Source: Deltaproteobacteria bacterium (lineage in GTDB: Bacteria > Myxococcota_A > UBA796 > UBA2385). Taken from it: DNA of 64,000 nt. The translations under genes were made by a program, and so were the position numbers. The notes under the pieces are model-generated. The model saw nothing but the letters and a program-made list of their open reading frames with translations, searched no databases and was not told where the DNA came from. Positions 34,995-43,817 of the stretch are shown here, one piece after another; position 1 is the stretch's first letter; the number at the start of each line of letters is the position of its first letter. The stretch covers positions 1-64,000 of the forward strand of contig JAGYJW010000021.1 in NCBI GenBank assembly GCA_018401435.1, in the 5' to 3' direction.

Positions 34995-35531
34995 TCAAGG
35001 CGCGTCCTGGTGGGGCGCGGCGGCCGTGGCGGAGGTCGATGAGGTGGAGCGGGTGGTGAAGTCCCAGGAGTAGCCGCCATCGCCCCAGAGGTGGTCTTCG
35101 AAATCGATACTCACATAGTATTCGGTGTTGGCTCTAAGGGCCTCGTCGGGCTCAAACTCCCAGGTGATCCTGCCGTTGTCGGCAAAGGTCGTCTGCTGCC
35201 TTCCCTGAACCGACGTCGACCCACCTCCCCCATCCGGAGGCCTCTCAACGTAACCAAAGAACCCATCCGCGCAGGACGGCGTGTCGAGCCAGATCGGTTC
35301 GCCTTCGACCACCCACCGAATGGCCGTATCGGTCGCAACGCCTGCCTCGTCATCGGTCGGGACGGTAGAAATGTCCTCGCGCCGCCAATCCGCGCGACAT
35401 CGGTATCCTCCGCTGGTTCCGTCCACCCCATCATCGCCGCCCGAATCGCGCCCGTTCGGCCCCCGTTTGTCGGAACAGGCGGCGGCAAGCAGGGCCGCGA
35501 CGGCGAGAGCGAAGAGACGGGGGTGGTGCAG
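34995..35531 (-). CDS. lipoprotein with SbsA/Big_5 Ig-like domain (paralogue 2), apparent CTG start
   Basis: About 178 residues. Signal ends LLAAAC and is followed by SDKRGPNGRDSGGDDG, nearly identical to the gene just upstream. The mature domain has the SbsA Ig-like pattern: GVATDTAIRWVVEGEPIW at the start and WEFEPDEALRANTEYYV near the end. The upstream paralogue begins ATG-TAC-CAC-CCC-CGT; here the matching position is CTG-CAC-CAC-CCC-CGT with GGAGG 7 nt upstream, so CTG at 35531 is the likely start. A TTG at 35579 that overlaps the previous stop is the alternative. Probably a surface or periplasmic adhesive module. Confidence 0.65.
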   Translation of the reverse strand: MHHPRLFALAVAALLAAACSDKRGPNGRDSGGDDGVDGTSGGYRCRADWRREDISTVPTDDEAGVATDTAIRWVVEGEPIWLDTPSCADGFFGYVERPPDGGGGSTSVQGRQQTTFADNGRITWEFEPDEALRANTEYYVSIDFEDHLWGDGGYSWDFTTRSTSSTSATAAAPHQDAP

Positions 35532-35575
35532 GGTTGGACCTCCAGGTTGGAGTCTGGCCGCGGGATTGTGGAGTG

Positions 35576-36157
35576 TCAAGGCGCGCCCTGGCTGGCCGCG
35601 GCGGGGGTTGCAGACGTCGGGGCAAGCCGCGTTGCGGGGGCGCTTTGGCGGGTGGCCGACGAGCTGGAGCCGGTGGTGAAGAGCCAGAAATAGCCGCCAC
35701 CGCCCCAGAGGTGCTCGTCGAAATTGACACTCACATAGTATTCGGTATTGGCTCTGAGGGCCTCGTCGGGCTCAAACTCCCAGGTGACCCTACCGTTGTC
35801 GGCAAAGGCCGTGCGCTCGCTTCCTTCAACCCACGTCCACACGTCGCCCCATTCCGGAGCCATCTCCAGGAAACCCCAGATTCCATCGGCGCAGTAAGGG
35901 TCGTCAAGCCAGATCGGTTCGCCTTCCAGTACCAGTCGTATCGTCGTATCGGTCGCAACGCCTTCCTCGTCCTCGGCCGGGACCTGGGCATTGTCCACAG
36001 GCCGCTCATACCATTTGCACCGGTAACCACCACTGCTCCCGTCCGCCCCATCATCGCCGCCGGAATCGCGCCCGTCCGGCCCCCGCTTGTCGGAACAGGC
36101 GGCGGCATGCAGGGCCGTGATGGCGAGGGCGAGGGCGATGAGACGGGGGTGGTACAT
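35576..36157 (-). CDS. lipoprotein with SbsA/Big_5 Ig-like domain (paralogue 1)
   Basis: 193 residues from ATG with AGGA upstream. Signal MYHPRLIALALAI..AAAC (lipidated Cys21), then an acidic Gly linker, then an Ig-like domain: GVATDTTIRLVLEGEPIW, AFADNGRVTWEFEPDEALR and NTEYYVSVNF, matching the 'x-x-V-P-x-x-x-x-I ... L-x-x-x-T-x-Y-x-V' frame of SbsA Ig-like domains. A Ser/Ala/Thr-rich tail follows. It is a tandem duplicate of the next gene; the two share the linker and the domain's C-terminal half more than the middle. Confidence 0.72.
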   Translation of the reverse strand: MYHPRLIALALAITALHAAACSDKRGPDGRDSGGDDGADGSSGGYRCKWYERPVDNAQVPAEDEEGVATDTTIRLVLEGEPIWLDDPYCADGIWGFLEMAPEWGDVWTWVEGSERTAFADNGRVTWEFEPDEALRANTEYYVSVNFDEHLWGGGGYFWLFTTGSSSSATRQSAPATRLAPTSATPAAASQGAP

Positions 36158-36550
36158 GGGATTCCTCGACGGTACTGAGGGGTGGTGGCCGAAGGCTAGG
36201 GGTCAATGGCGGGCACCGATCCGAAGTACGCGAAGTCCACCCGCGTGACCCCGTCGTCGTCCGCGCAAGAGCTGGCCATGGGGCACCTCGCAAAATGCCA
36301 GGAAGAGTCTGCCGGACACCAACGCCGGCAGCAAGACAAGGGTAGCCTCTGCCTCTGCCTCTGCCTCTGCCTCTGCCTCTGCCTCTGCCTCTGCCCAGCT
36401 TGACAATTTCTTGACATGCAACCCAACGGTAGGTTGGGTGCTGGAACCGGGTGAAAGCAGCGCACCCTTGGGTCGGTCGCCCCCCCCATTTCACGCATCC
36501 TGTCGGGTGATCTGCCCGCGAGCACCCCCAATGGGGTGCCCCTGGCCAAC
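36158..36550 (-). other. 393-bp intergenic region with an A+T-richer island, inverted repeat and TTGACA pair
   Basis: No convincing gene. Besides the hexanucleotide array it contains two TTGACA hexamers 11 bp apart (36400-36405 and 36411-36416, plus strand) and a perfect 7-bp inverted repeat ACCCAAC-GGTAG-GTTGGGT (36421-36439). There is no T-run after the inverted repeat in either direction, so a regulatory site or RNA hairpin is as likely as a terminator for the outer-membrane gene that ends at 36551. It must also hold the promoter of the lipoprotein operon. Confidence 0.5.
36345..36394. repeat. hexanucleotide tandem repeat (GCCTCT), 8 perfect copies
   Basis: Eight uninterrupted GCCTCT units plus two bases, about 190-235 bp upstream of the start of the Ig-like lipoprotein operon (minus strand) and ~155 bp past the end of the outer-membrane-type gene. 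On the minus strand it is a purine run (AGAGGC)n. It is intergenic; frames through it are not credible proteins. Confidence 0.95.
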
Positions 36551-37738
36551 CTACAAGAAGTAGTTCATATCCGCGGCCACCGAGCCATTGTGGTAGCCCC
36601 AGTAGCGCTGCTGGTAAGGCACGGAGGCCCCCAGGCCGACATCGTAGCGTTCCTGGGTCTTGGACTTGCGACCCACGAAGCGGATGCCCACGCTGAACTG
36701 GTTGAAGGCGAAGGTGCCGACCTGGTCGGCGCCGAAGCCCTTCATATAGGTGCTGCTTTCCAGGTAGACGCGCACGGTGGGCGTCGGGATGATCATGATG
36801 TTGGCGCCGCCGATGGCCCGCGGCGAGAAGATCATGTCGCCGCCCTCATTCTTGATGAAGGCGATGTCGCTGCCGCCCTGCACGTTCAGGTCGATGGCAA
36901 AGTCGCCGCCGAACTTGAAGCGCTTGCCCATGGCCAGCTGGGGGCGGATGGCGGGAAAGGCCGGGCCCACATTCAGCCGCACATCGCCGATGGCGGTGAG
37001 CAGGAAGTTGGTGCGAGCGGACTTCACGATGGCGTAGTGGGTGCCGGCTTCGATGGTCCAGCCGGTGAAGCGGCGCCGCAGGCCGGCGTGTACGCTCATC
37101 TCGCGGAAGAGCTGCTGCTCGTAGTCGGCGAAGAAGTTGATGTAGTTGGGGATGCCCCACTCGAAGCCGGCGCGCAGCTTGGACCGGGGGTCGATATTTT
37201 CGAGGAGCAGGGGCTGGGAGAAGTTGATCTCGGCCTTGCCGGCGTCGGCGGTGCGCTCGTAGCTGGCGTCCAGCTTGCCGTCGTAGAGCTCCTGGTTCAG
37301 CTCGTCCAGGCGGGTCTCGATCCGCGCCTTGAAGGTGCTGTTGGGGTATTTGCGCATGTAGCGCTCCCAGGCCAGCGCCTCTTCGTCGGGCCCCAGGCGC
37401 GCATACTCATCCAAGGCCTCGCGGTAGATCTTGGCCGTGTCTTCACCGGGCCCCCGGGTCTTGACCTCCTCGATCTCGGACTCCAGCTCGTCGTCGAACT
37501 TCAGCTCCTGGCCGTCGTCGGCGTCGGGCCGCACCAGGAATTCATCGTCGTCGGGCTCGCTGTCGTCGATGGGACCGTCATCGTCGGCGGGCTTGGGCTG
37601 GTCGGCCTTCTCGTCGTCGGCGGGCTCGTCCTCGTCGAGATCACCGAAGTCCTGGGCCCATGCGGGACCCGACAGCGCTGGCGAGACGGCCAGGGCGAGG
37701 CCCAACAGGGCGGCGCGAAAGCGGAAGGCGTGGCCCAT
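36551..37738 (-). CDS. exported outer-membrane beta-barrel-type protein with acidic N-terminal region
   Basis: 395 residues. Signal peptide (MGHAFRFRAALLG.., cleavage after AWA), then a ~50-residue Asp/Glu-rich stretch, a helical segment that looks like a single TPR (YREALDEYARLGPDEEALAWERYM), and a ~230-residue C-terminal part made of alternating amphipathic strands with many aromatic residues and a final YFL. This is typical of an outer-membrane barrel. Function unknown; the acidic region would lie in the periplasm. ATG preceded by a GGAG-type site. Stop is followed by the repeat-bearing intergenic region. Confidence 0.7.
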   Translation of the reverse strand: MGHAFRFRAALLGLALAVSPALSGPAWAQDFGDLDEDEPADDEKADQPKPADDDGPIDDSEPDDDEFLVRPDADDGQELKFDDELESEIEEVKTRGPGEDTAKIYREALDEYARLGPDEEALAWERYMRKYPNSTFKARIETRLDELNQELYDGKLDASYERTADAGKAEINFSQPLLLENIDPRSKLRAGFEWGIPNYINFFADYEQQLFREMSVHAGLRRRFTGWTIEAGTHYAIVKSARTNFLLTAIGDVRLNVGPAFPAIRPQLAMGKRFKFGGDFAIDLNVQGGSDIAFIKNEGGDMIFSPRAIGGANIMIIPTPTVRVYLESSTYMKGFGADQVGTFAFNQFSVGIRFVGRKSKTQERYDVGLGASVPYQQRYWGYHNGSVAADMNYFL

Positions 37739-37872
37739 GACAGCTCCAGGGAGGGCGAGCGTGGGGCGCTCGGGCCGGGGATATTAGGACGCGCCCCGAA
37801 GCGGCGCAACTGGCCGGACCGCAGCTTGTCCTCCCCTTGACCACGACCGCCTCCCAAGGACCCTCCCCCCTC

Positions 37873-38547
37873 ATGATTGACGAAGCCATCGCGGACCCGG
37901 AACAGGCGGAGCGGGCCGAATCGGTGCGGGCCTACCTGGTGGCCCTGCGCGGCGGCGCGCCCTTTCTGTCCTCTGCCGACGCCCGCCTGCTGCTGGGCTG
38001 GCTGGACCAGGGCGTACCCGTCGCCTTGATCCTGGGGGCCCTGGACCAGGTGGCCGAGCAGCGCAGGCAGCGGCGCAGCCGGGGCCGCATGAGCCTGAAC
38101 AGCGCGCGAATGGCGGTCGAAAAGCTCTGGGGAGGCCTGGTTTCGGCGCCGCCACCCCCGCCCGGCCCGGTGGCGACCGCCGCCCTGGCGGCCTGGGTGG
38201 AGGAGCTGGCCCGGGGCCAGGGCGCAGACCCCCTGGTCGCGGCGTTGGTGGCCGACTGCCGGGTGGCACTGGGTCGGGCCGAGGGAGCCCACGCCCTGAT
38301 CGAGCAGCTCGCGGGCTGCTGCCGCCGCTTCCACGATGCGCTCTGGGAGCGCGATCCCGACGAGCAGGCCGCCCTGCGCCAGGCCGCTGCCGACGAGCTG
38401 GCCCCCCTGCAAGAGAGCCTGGGGACCGCCGTCTTCGCCGACCTGGTGGAGGAGGCCGCCCGCAGCCGCCTGCGGGCCTGCTGGCCGCGGGTGTGTGCCT
38501 CGGAGCTGTGGGATAGGCTGCCTTCCACTGGGGAGCTTGCTGGCTGA
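37873..38547 (+). CDS. helical protein paired with a helicase-loader-like ATPase (possible DnaD-like partner)
   Basis: About 224 residues, almost all helical, no signal peptide. The segment LLLGWLDQGVPVALILGAL followed by a basic stretch and AVEKLW recalls the 'W..G....I..AL ... IL..W' pattern of DnaD-type replication domains, but the match is by eye only. Its TGA overlaps the ATG of the next gene, so both proteins are made together, which supports a joint complex. Start is the ATG at 37873; a TTG at 37837 is possible. It is divergent from the outer-membrane-type gene. Confidence 0.6.
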   Translation: MIDEAIADPEQAERAESVRAYLVALRGGAPFLSSADARLLLGWLDQGVPVALILGALDQVAEQRRQRRSRGRMSLNSARMAVEKLWGGLVSAPPPPPGPVATAALAAWVEELARGQGADPLVAALVADCRVALGRAEGAHALIEQLAGCCRRFHDALWERDPDEQAALRQAAADELAPLQESLGTAVFADLVEEAARSRLRACWPRVCASELWDRLPSTGELAG

Positions 38548-39464
38548 TGACCCGTCCCGAACCCACGCCGCCGGCCACCCGCGCCGCCGATCTGCCCCCC
38601 GCTGCCCGCCCCCAGGCCGACTGCCCGCGTTGCCGCGGCGCGGGCACGGTCGCCATCGCCCAGGGCGAGCTGGCGGTGGCCGAGGTCTGCGACTGCATCC
38701 CCTTCTGCGGCCGCTGCAGCGGCTCGGGCCGGGTGGTGATCCATGGCGAGGACGGCGTCCAGGTGGGGCGCTGCCGCTGCCAGATCCATGGCGATCGCGC
38801 CGCCTTGTTCAACCACGCCCGCATCCCCGGCCGCTATGCCGCCGCCGACTTTCCCAGCTTCGCCACCGGCGCAAGCGCCATCGCCCAGGGGCAGCAACGA
38901 AACCCCAAGTTCGAAGCCTTCTTGAAGGTGATGAGCTGGGAGAAGGAGTTCCGCCCCACCGAAGAGAACCGCGGCTTCGTGCTGCACGGGGCGGTGGGCC
39001 GCGGCAAGACCCACCTGCTGGTGGCCACCTTGCGCGCCCTGGCGCTGAACCACGGCGTGCGCGTGCGTTTCATCGAGTTCACCCGCCTGCTGGCCGAGCT
39101 GCGGGAGGGCTTTGATGCCGGCCGCTCCGGCGCCTCCACCATGGCCGAGCTGGTCGCCGTGCCCGTGCTGGGCATCGACGAGATCGGCAAGGGGCGCATG
39201 ACCGACTGGGAGCTGACCGTCATCGATGAGCTGGTGAGCCGCCGCTACAACGCCATGGCCTGCACCCTGGGCACCACCAACTTCTCGCCCGGGGGCCCCA
39301 CCGGCGCCGCCATCCCCAGCCTGGGGCAGACCGCCGCCGCCCCGCAGACCGTTGGGGATCGCGTGGGCGACCGGGTCTTCAGCCGCCTGCGCGAGATGAG
39401 CGACTTCATCGAGATCGGCGGCGACGACTTCCGGGAATTCAAGCGGCGCGGCGCCCTGCCCTGA
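38547..39464 (+). CDS. DnaC/DnaI-like AAA+ ATPase with N-terminal DnaJ-type zinc finger
   Basis: 305 residues. The N-terminus carries eight cysteines in CxxCxGxG-type motifs (C26/C29, C48/C50, C54/C57, C76/C78), like the DnaJ central zinc domain. A AAA+ core follows: Walker A GAVGRGKT (148-155), Walker B VLGIDEIG (207-214), then LGTTNFSP (sensor-1 Asn) and RVFSRLREM, an arginine-finger region typical of DnaC/IstB/DnaA relatives. No transposase is adjacent, so an IstB role is unlikely. Layout (zinc domain + AAA+) parallels DnaI, the helicase loader of Firmicutes; I infer a replication-initiation or restart role with its overlapping partner. Confidence 0.8.
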   Translation: MTRPEPTPPATRAADLPPAARPQADCPRCRGAGTVAIAQGELAVAEVCDCIPFCGRCSGSGRVVIHGEDGVQVGRCRCQIHGDRAALFNHARIPGRYAAADFPSFATGASAIAQGQQRNPKFEAFLKVMSWEKEFRPTEENRGFVLHGAVGRGKTHLLVATLRALALNHGVRVRFIEFTRLLAELREGFDAGRSGASTMAELVAVPVLGIDEIGKGRMTDWELTVIDELVSRRYNAMACTLGTTNFSPGGPTGAAIPSLGQTAAAPQTVGDRVGDRVFSRLREMSDFIEIGGDDFREFKRRGALP

Positions 39465-39480
39465 AGGGACGCCGGGCTCC

Positions 39481-42400
39481 TCAGCGCCCGCTGCCCCGCT
39501 TGCGGCGCAGACGCTCGACGCCCTCGGTGTCTTTCAGCGCTGCAAGCTGATCTTCGGCCAATGCCCAGGCCTCTTGCGCGGGGGCGCGCGACCATGCCCG
39601 CAACCACAGATCGCCCGCCTGCTCGGCCACAGCGGCGAGATCGGCGTCTACGAAGTGGCCATGCGGCTTCAGGGCGGCGATGGCGGCGCGCTGGCGCTGG
39701 AATTCGGCCTGATCCCGCGCGGCCGCGGCCACCGGCAGCAAGGCGTGGCGCACCGCATATTCGTAGCCGGCGTGGCCCTGGGTGCGGACCTCCCCCAGGG
39801 TGAGGCGCAGCAGCTGGCTGGCCTCTTCGAAGCGCTCCTGGCTGAGCAGGGCGAGGCCGAGGTTGATGCGGGGCACAGTGGCATAGGCGGTGCCCAGGGC
39901 GACGAAGAGCCGCTCGGTGCGCTGGTAGGTGGCGATGGCGCCGGGCAGATCGCCCTGGTAGCGCAGCAGGTCTCCCTTGCTGTTGAGCACCTGCGCCAGC
40001 CGGCGTCGGGAGCCCAGCCCCTCCAGCAAGGCGATGGCGGTGTCGGCCAGGGCGAGGGCCTCGGGGATGCGGCGCCGGGCCCGGGCGATCTCCACCCGCC
40101 CCATCACCACCCGGGCATGGTCCAGGTCGGGTTCGGTGCCGGCCAGCGCCAGGGTGGCCTCGTCGAACCAGGCCGCCGCGGCGTCCACCTGCCCGGCGGC
40201 CACGCAGGCCCCTCCCAAGAGCACGGTCAGGCGCCGGATCGCGGCCGCGTTTCCGGCCTCTCTTGCGGCCTGCAGGGCCTCTTGGCCCGACTCCAGGGCG
40301 GCGCGAAGGTCCAGGGTGCCCATGGCGGCCATGGCGAGGGCCTCGGTGGCCTCCAGGAGCAGCGGGCGGGGGCCGACCCCGGCGTCGAGCAGGCGGCCCA
40401 GGCCCTCGCGGGCGAGGTTGAAGCGCCCGGCGGTGAGCGCGGCCAGGCCCTGCACCAGGGCGATCTCCACCTGCTCGGGGACTCGGGCCCCAGGCGCAGG
40501 GCGGTCGCGGCCCGGCGGGCCTCGTCCAGCAGGCTGCGGGCGCTCTCAAGGCGTCGGCCTGCAGCCGCTCGGGCGCCGGCCAGCAGTCGGGGCAAGGCGG
40601 CCCGCAAGGCGCCGGCCTTGGCGAGGTGGGCGCCCACCTGGGCGTCCGGCGCGCCCAGCCGGTCCAAGACGGCGGCGCAGGCGGCGTGGTTGGTGGCCTC
40701 GCGGCCCTCTTCGGCGGCCCGGCGCTGGGCGCTCTCCCGCAACATGCCGTGGGCAAAGGACCAGGAGCGTTCGGGGTGGTCCCCGGGGCGGGCCAGGGCG
40801 GCGTCCAGCAGGCGCTCCACGAGGTCTTCGGGGGGCTGCACGCCGGCCTCGGCGCAGACCGCGGTCCAGGTGGCGAGATCGACCTCCATATCCAGGGTGG
40901 CGGCCAGCTCGACCGCCCGGTAGGCAGAGGCGCCTTGCTCGACGACAATGCGCTCCAGGCGCGCATTCCATGCCTCATGCAGATCGTCGGGCAGGCGGGG
41001 GCGGGCCCCGGCGATCAAGGTGTAGCCCCCCCCATCGGGCACCAGCAGATCGCGGCTGGCCCAGTCCCCCAGCAGCTGCAAGGCGAAGGCGGGGTTGCCG
41101 CCGGCCCGGCTCACCAGGCCCGTCAGCAGGCCCTCGTCCAGATAGAGCAACCAGCGCACAATCTCGCGAAGCGGGGCTGGGTGCAGCGGCGGCAGCGGCA
41201 GGAGCTTTGGGCGCAGGTCGGCGAGGGCCTCTCTGCGGTCCCTGGCCTCGGCGAGGTCCTCGGTGCGGGCGGTCAGCACCACCAGCAGCGGCAGGTCCTC
41301 GAAGTCCAGCAGGCTGCGGATCCAGTCCAGGGCCTCGGCGGCGTGGGGGGCGTCGTCCACCAGCAGCAGGACCGGGCGCTCGCGAGCCAGGCCCTGCACC
41401 AGGCGGTTGAGGGCGGCCCGGCGCTCGGCGCGATCGCTGTGGCCCTCGTCGCGCAGCCCCGCCAGCTCCAGGAGCGGGAGCAGGTCCACGGGGTCGTGCA
41501 GGCCGAGGTGGCGCAGCTGGCGCGCCATCAGGTCTCGCGCGTCGTCCTTGGGCAGGCCATGCAGCCCAAAGCGCCGCATCAGCATCTCGGAGATGCCCGG
41601 ATCGGGGGTGCGGGGGCCCGCGCTCAGCTCCAGGCGCTCGGCGGCCCCCACCTCGATGCAGCGTTGACCCATCCAGGCGACGAAGCGGGTCTTGCCCTGC
41701 CCAGCACCCCCCTCAACCAGAATGGAGCGTGGGCGCCTGTCTTCAGCGACCTGCACCAGGCAGCTCCAGGCGGATTCGCAGGCCTCGTCCCGCCCCAGCA
41801 GCGGCGGCACCCGCAGGCCCAGCAGGCCCAAACCCGCGCCTTGCAGGGCAGGAGGGCGGAGGTGGCTCTTGCGGTGCCAGCGGCGGTCCAGGGGCGCGGG
41901 CTGTCGGGGAGCGGCTTCCAGGCGCGGAATCAGGCTGGCAGCCCGCCGGGTCGGCGCCGGGTCGGGCTCTGGGTCGGCCGCCAGCAGTTGATCGGAGCCG
42001 TCCCAGGTGGGCTCGCTGGTGGGTGCGGTGGCGCCGGTCTGCTCGCGCCCCGGCCCGATCCAGATCGGCGCGTCCACCATGTCCAGGGTGGTGCTGGAGG
42101 TGGGGGCGGTGGGCTCCTGGGCCACCGGCTGCACGACGGGCTCGGGGGCCTCGTCGGGCAGGGCCAACAGGGCGGCCAGGGCGTCCGCGGCGCAGGCATA
42201 GCGCTGGCGGGGATCCAGCTCCAGCAGGCGGCGCACCCAGGCGCCGAACTCCGGAGGAGCAGCGGCGTGGTCGGGCCAGTAAGGAAGGTTTCCCGTACAC
42301 TTTCGGCTGCGGATCTCCAGGATCTCCTGGCCTCGCATGGGGTGGCCCGCGCACAGCTCCCAGCCCACCCAGCCTACGGCGTACAGGTCGGTCCAGGGCC

Positions 42401-43022
42401 CCAGCTCGACCAGGTGGCCGCCGAATTGTTCCGGCGCCATATAGAGCGGCGTGCCCGCCATCACCCGGCGGGTGGGGTCCATGCCGTCCTCGGCCCGAAA
42501 GGCCAGGCCAAAGTCGGCGAGACGGGCGGCCGCCAGCCGCTCCTGCGTGCGGGGCTGCTCCATGAAGAGGATGTTGGGGGGCTTGATGTCGCGGTGCACC
42601 ACCCCCCGGGCGTGGGCGTGGGACAGGCCCTGAAGCAGGGCCGTGAGCACGGCGCGGGTGTCGGCCCAGCGGTGGGGGCCGGGCAGGCTGGCCAAGGAGG
42701 TGCGGGCCAGCTCCATGGCCAGCCAGGGGCTGCCGGCCCGCAGCGCGCCATCGGTGGCGGCCTCGGTGCGCACATCCACCACGCCCTGGTCCAGCACCAC
42801 GATGATGTTGGGGTGATCGAGCCCAGCGGCGGCCCGCACCTCTCGCCGAAAGGCCGCCCGCGCCCCGCCGTCTTCTGCCCGCAGGCTGCCCAGCACCTTG
42901 ATCGCCACCCGGGTGCCGGTCAGCGGGTGTTCGGCCTGCCAGACGGCCCCCTGGCCGCCTTTGCCGATCGGACGCCGCAACTCGAAGGCGCCGACGCGCG
43001 CGCGGGGGGGGGCATCTGTCAC
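39481..43022 (-). CDS. Ser/Thr protein kinase fused to AAA-type ATPase and TPR domain (one frameshift)
   Basis: About 1180 residues once one missing base near 40485 is allowed for. Kinase domain (~10-290): GKGGQGAV (20-27), K42 in VAIKVL, HRDIKPPN (H143-D145), DFG (170-172), APE; all catalytic residues present. A Pro-rich linker leads to an ATPase domain with LLGRDEA, Walker A GGAGQGKT (438-445) and LLLVDDAP, as in myxobacterial kinase-ATPase-TPR regulators. The C-terminal ~330 residues (39481-40480) are TPR-like. Upstream reads ..ALRLGPES, downstream ..EQVEIALVQGLAAL; adding one G in the GAG/TCC junction rejoins them. No membrane segment, so cytoplasmic. Divergent from the GIN-like gene. Confidence 0.85.
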
Positions 43023-43091
43023 CGCTGCTGGCCTCCGTCCATGGCGCGTGGTTTATGCTCCCTAAGCTCCACCCGTCGCCTCGGAAGTGCC

Positions 43092-43811
43092 ATGCGCCTG
43101 CTTTTTCTATTTCTCAGCGGCACCCTCGCCCACGCCCAGCCCGTCGCGACGGGCGATCGCACCAATGCCGTGGTGGGCCTGCCCGCGACCTCGGGCACCT
43201 ATGTCGTGCGCAACGATCTGGGTCCGGTCAACGTCACCTGCAGCGACAGCACCCGCGCCTCGGGCAAGGTGAGCTGGTCGATTCCGGGCATGGCCATCGA
43301 GCTCAAGACCCTCACCGATCAGATCCTGCCCGAGGTCACCAAGACCGCCAGCGGCGCGACCCTGACGGTGAAGGCCCCCAGCCTGCCCACCGGCTCAGTG
43401 GTTGGCCTGGAGGTCAATGTGCCGGCCGGGGGCAACTTCACGGTCACCGGCGGCGACGGCGCCGTCGTGGTGGGCGGCTGCTCGGGCACCCTCAACGCCC
43501 GCAACCTCAAGGGCGACATCTCTGTAAATGGCAACTTCACGGCCTTGGACCTGCTGTCTCCCGAAGGCAACCTGTCCCTGACCTTGGGTGCGGGCACCCT
43601 GTCGGTGGCCTCCACGGTGTCGGCGCCCAAGGGCGACATCACCGTGCAGATGCCCTACTTCAACACCGGGGTGTCGGCGACCGGCGACAACATCACGGTG
43701 CAGATGCCCTATCTCACGGCCACCACCCAGACGGCGACCGTGGTCAAGGGCACCACGGGCAAGGGCGGCGCCCTGTTGACCCTCTCCGGCAGGAATATCC
43801 GCTTCCGCTGA
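43092..43811 (+). CDS. exported beta-helical protein, GIN/DUF4097-like
   Basis: 239 residues with a signal peptide (MRLLFLFLSGTLAHAQ). The mature protein is made of short repeating strands rich in Gly, Thr and Val, such as LNARNLKGDISVNGNFTAL, APKGDITVQMPYF and TGDNITVQMPYL, which is the ladder of a right-handed beta-helix as in DUF4097 / 'putative auto-transporter adhesin head GIN' proteins. Function of that family is mostly unknown; in other bacteria members sit beside envelope stress regulators. Start ATG lies 69 bp from the start of the divergent kinase gene and the stop is 6 bp from the convergent membrane protein gene. Confidence 0.72.
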   Translation: MRLLFLFLSGTLAHAQPVATGDRTNAVVGLPATSGTYVVRNDLGPVNVTCSDSTRASGKVSWSIPGMAIELKTLTDQILPEVTKTASGATLTVKAPSLPTGSVVGLEVNVPAGGNFTVTGGDGAVVVGGCSGTLNARNLKGDISVNGNFTALDLLSPEGNLSLTLGAGTLSVASTVSAPKGDITVQMPYFNTGVSATGDNITVQMPYLTATTQTATVVKGTTGKGGALLTLSGRNIRFR

Positions 43812-43817
43812 GGGGGC

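Noticed and set aside
36206..36403. Reading frames through the GCCTCT array on both strands
   Set aside because: They encode only dipeptide runs (for example Cys-Leu or Glu-Ala) and lack start signals.
38547..39464. IstB (IS21) transposition helper
   Set aside because: No IstA-type transposase, no terminal inverted repeats, and an N-terminal zinc domain not found in IstB.
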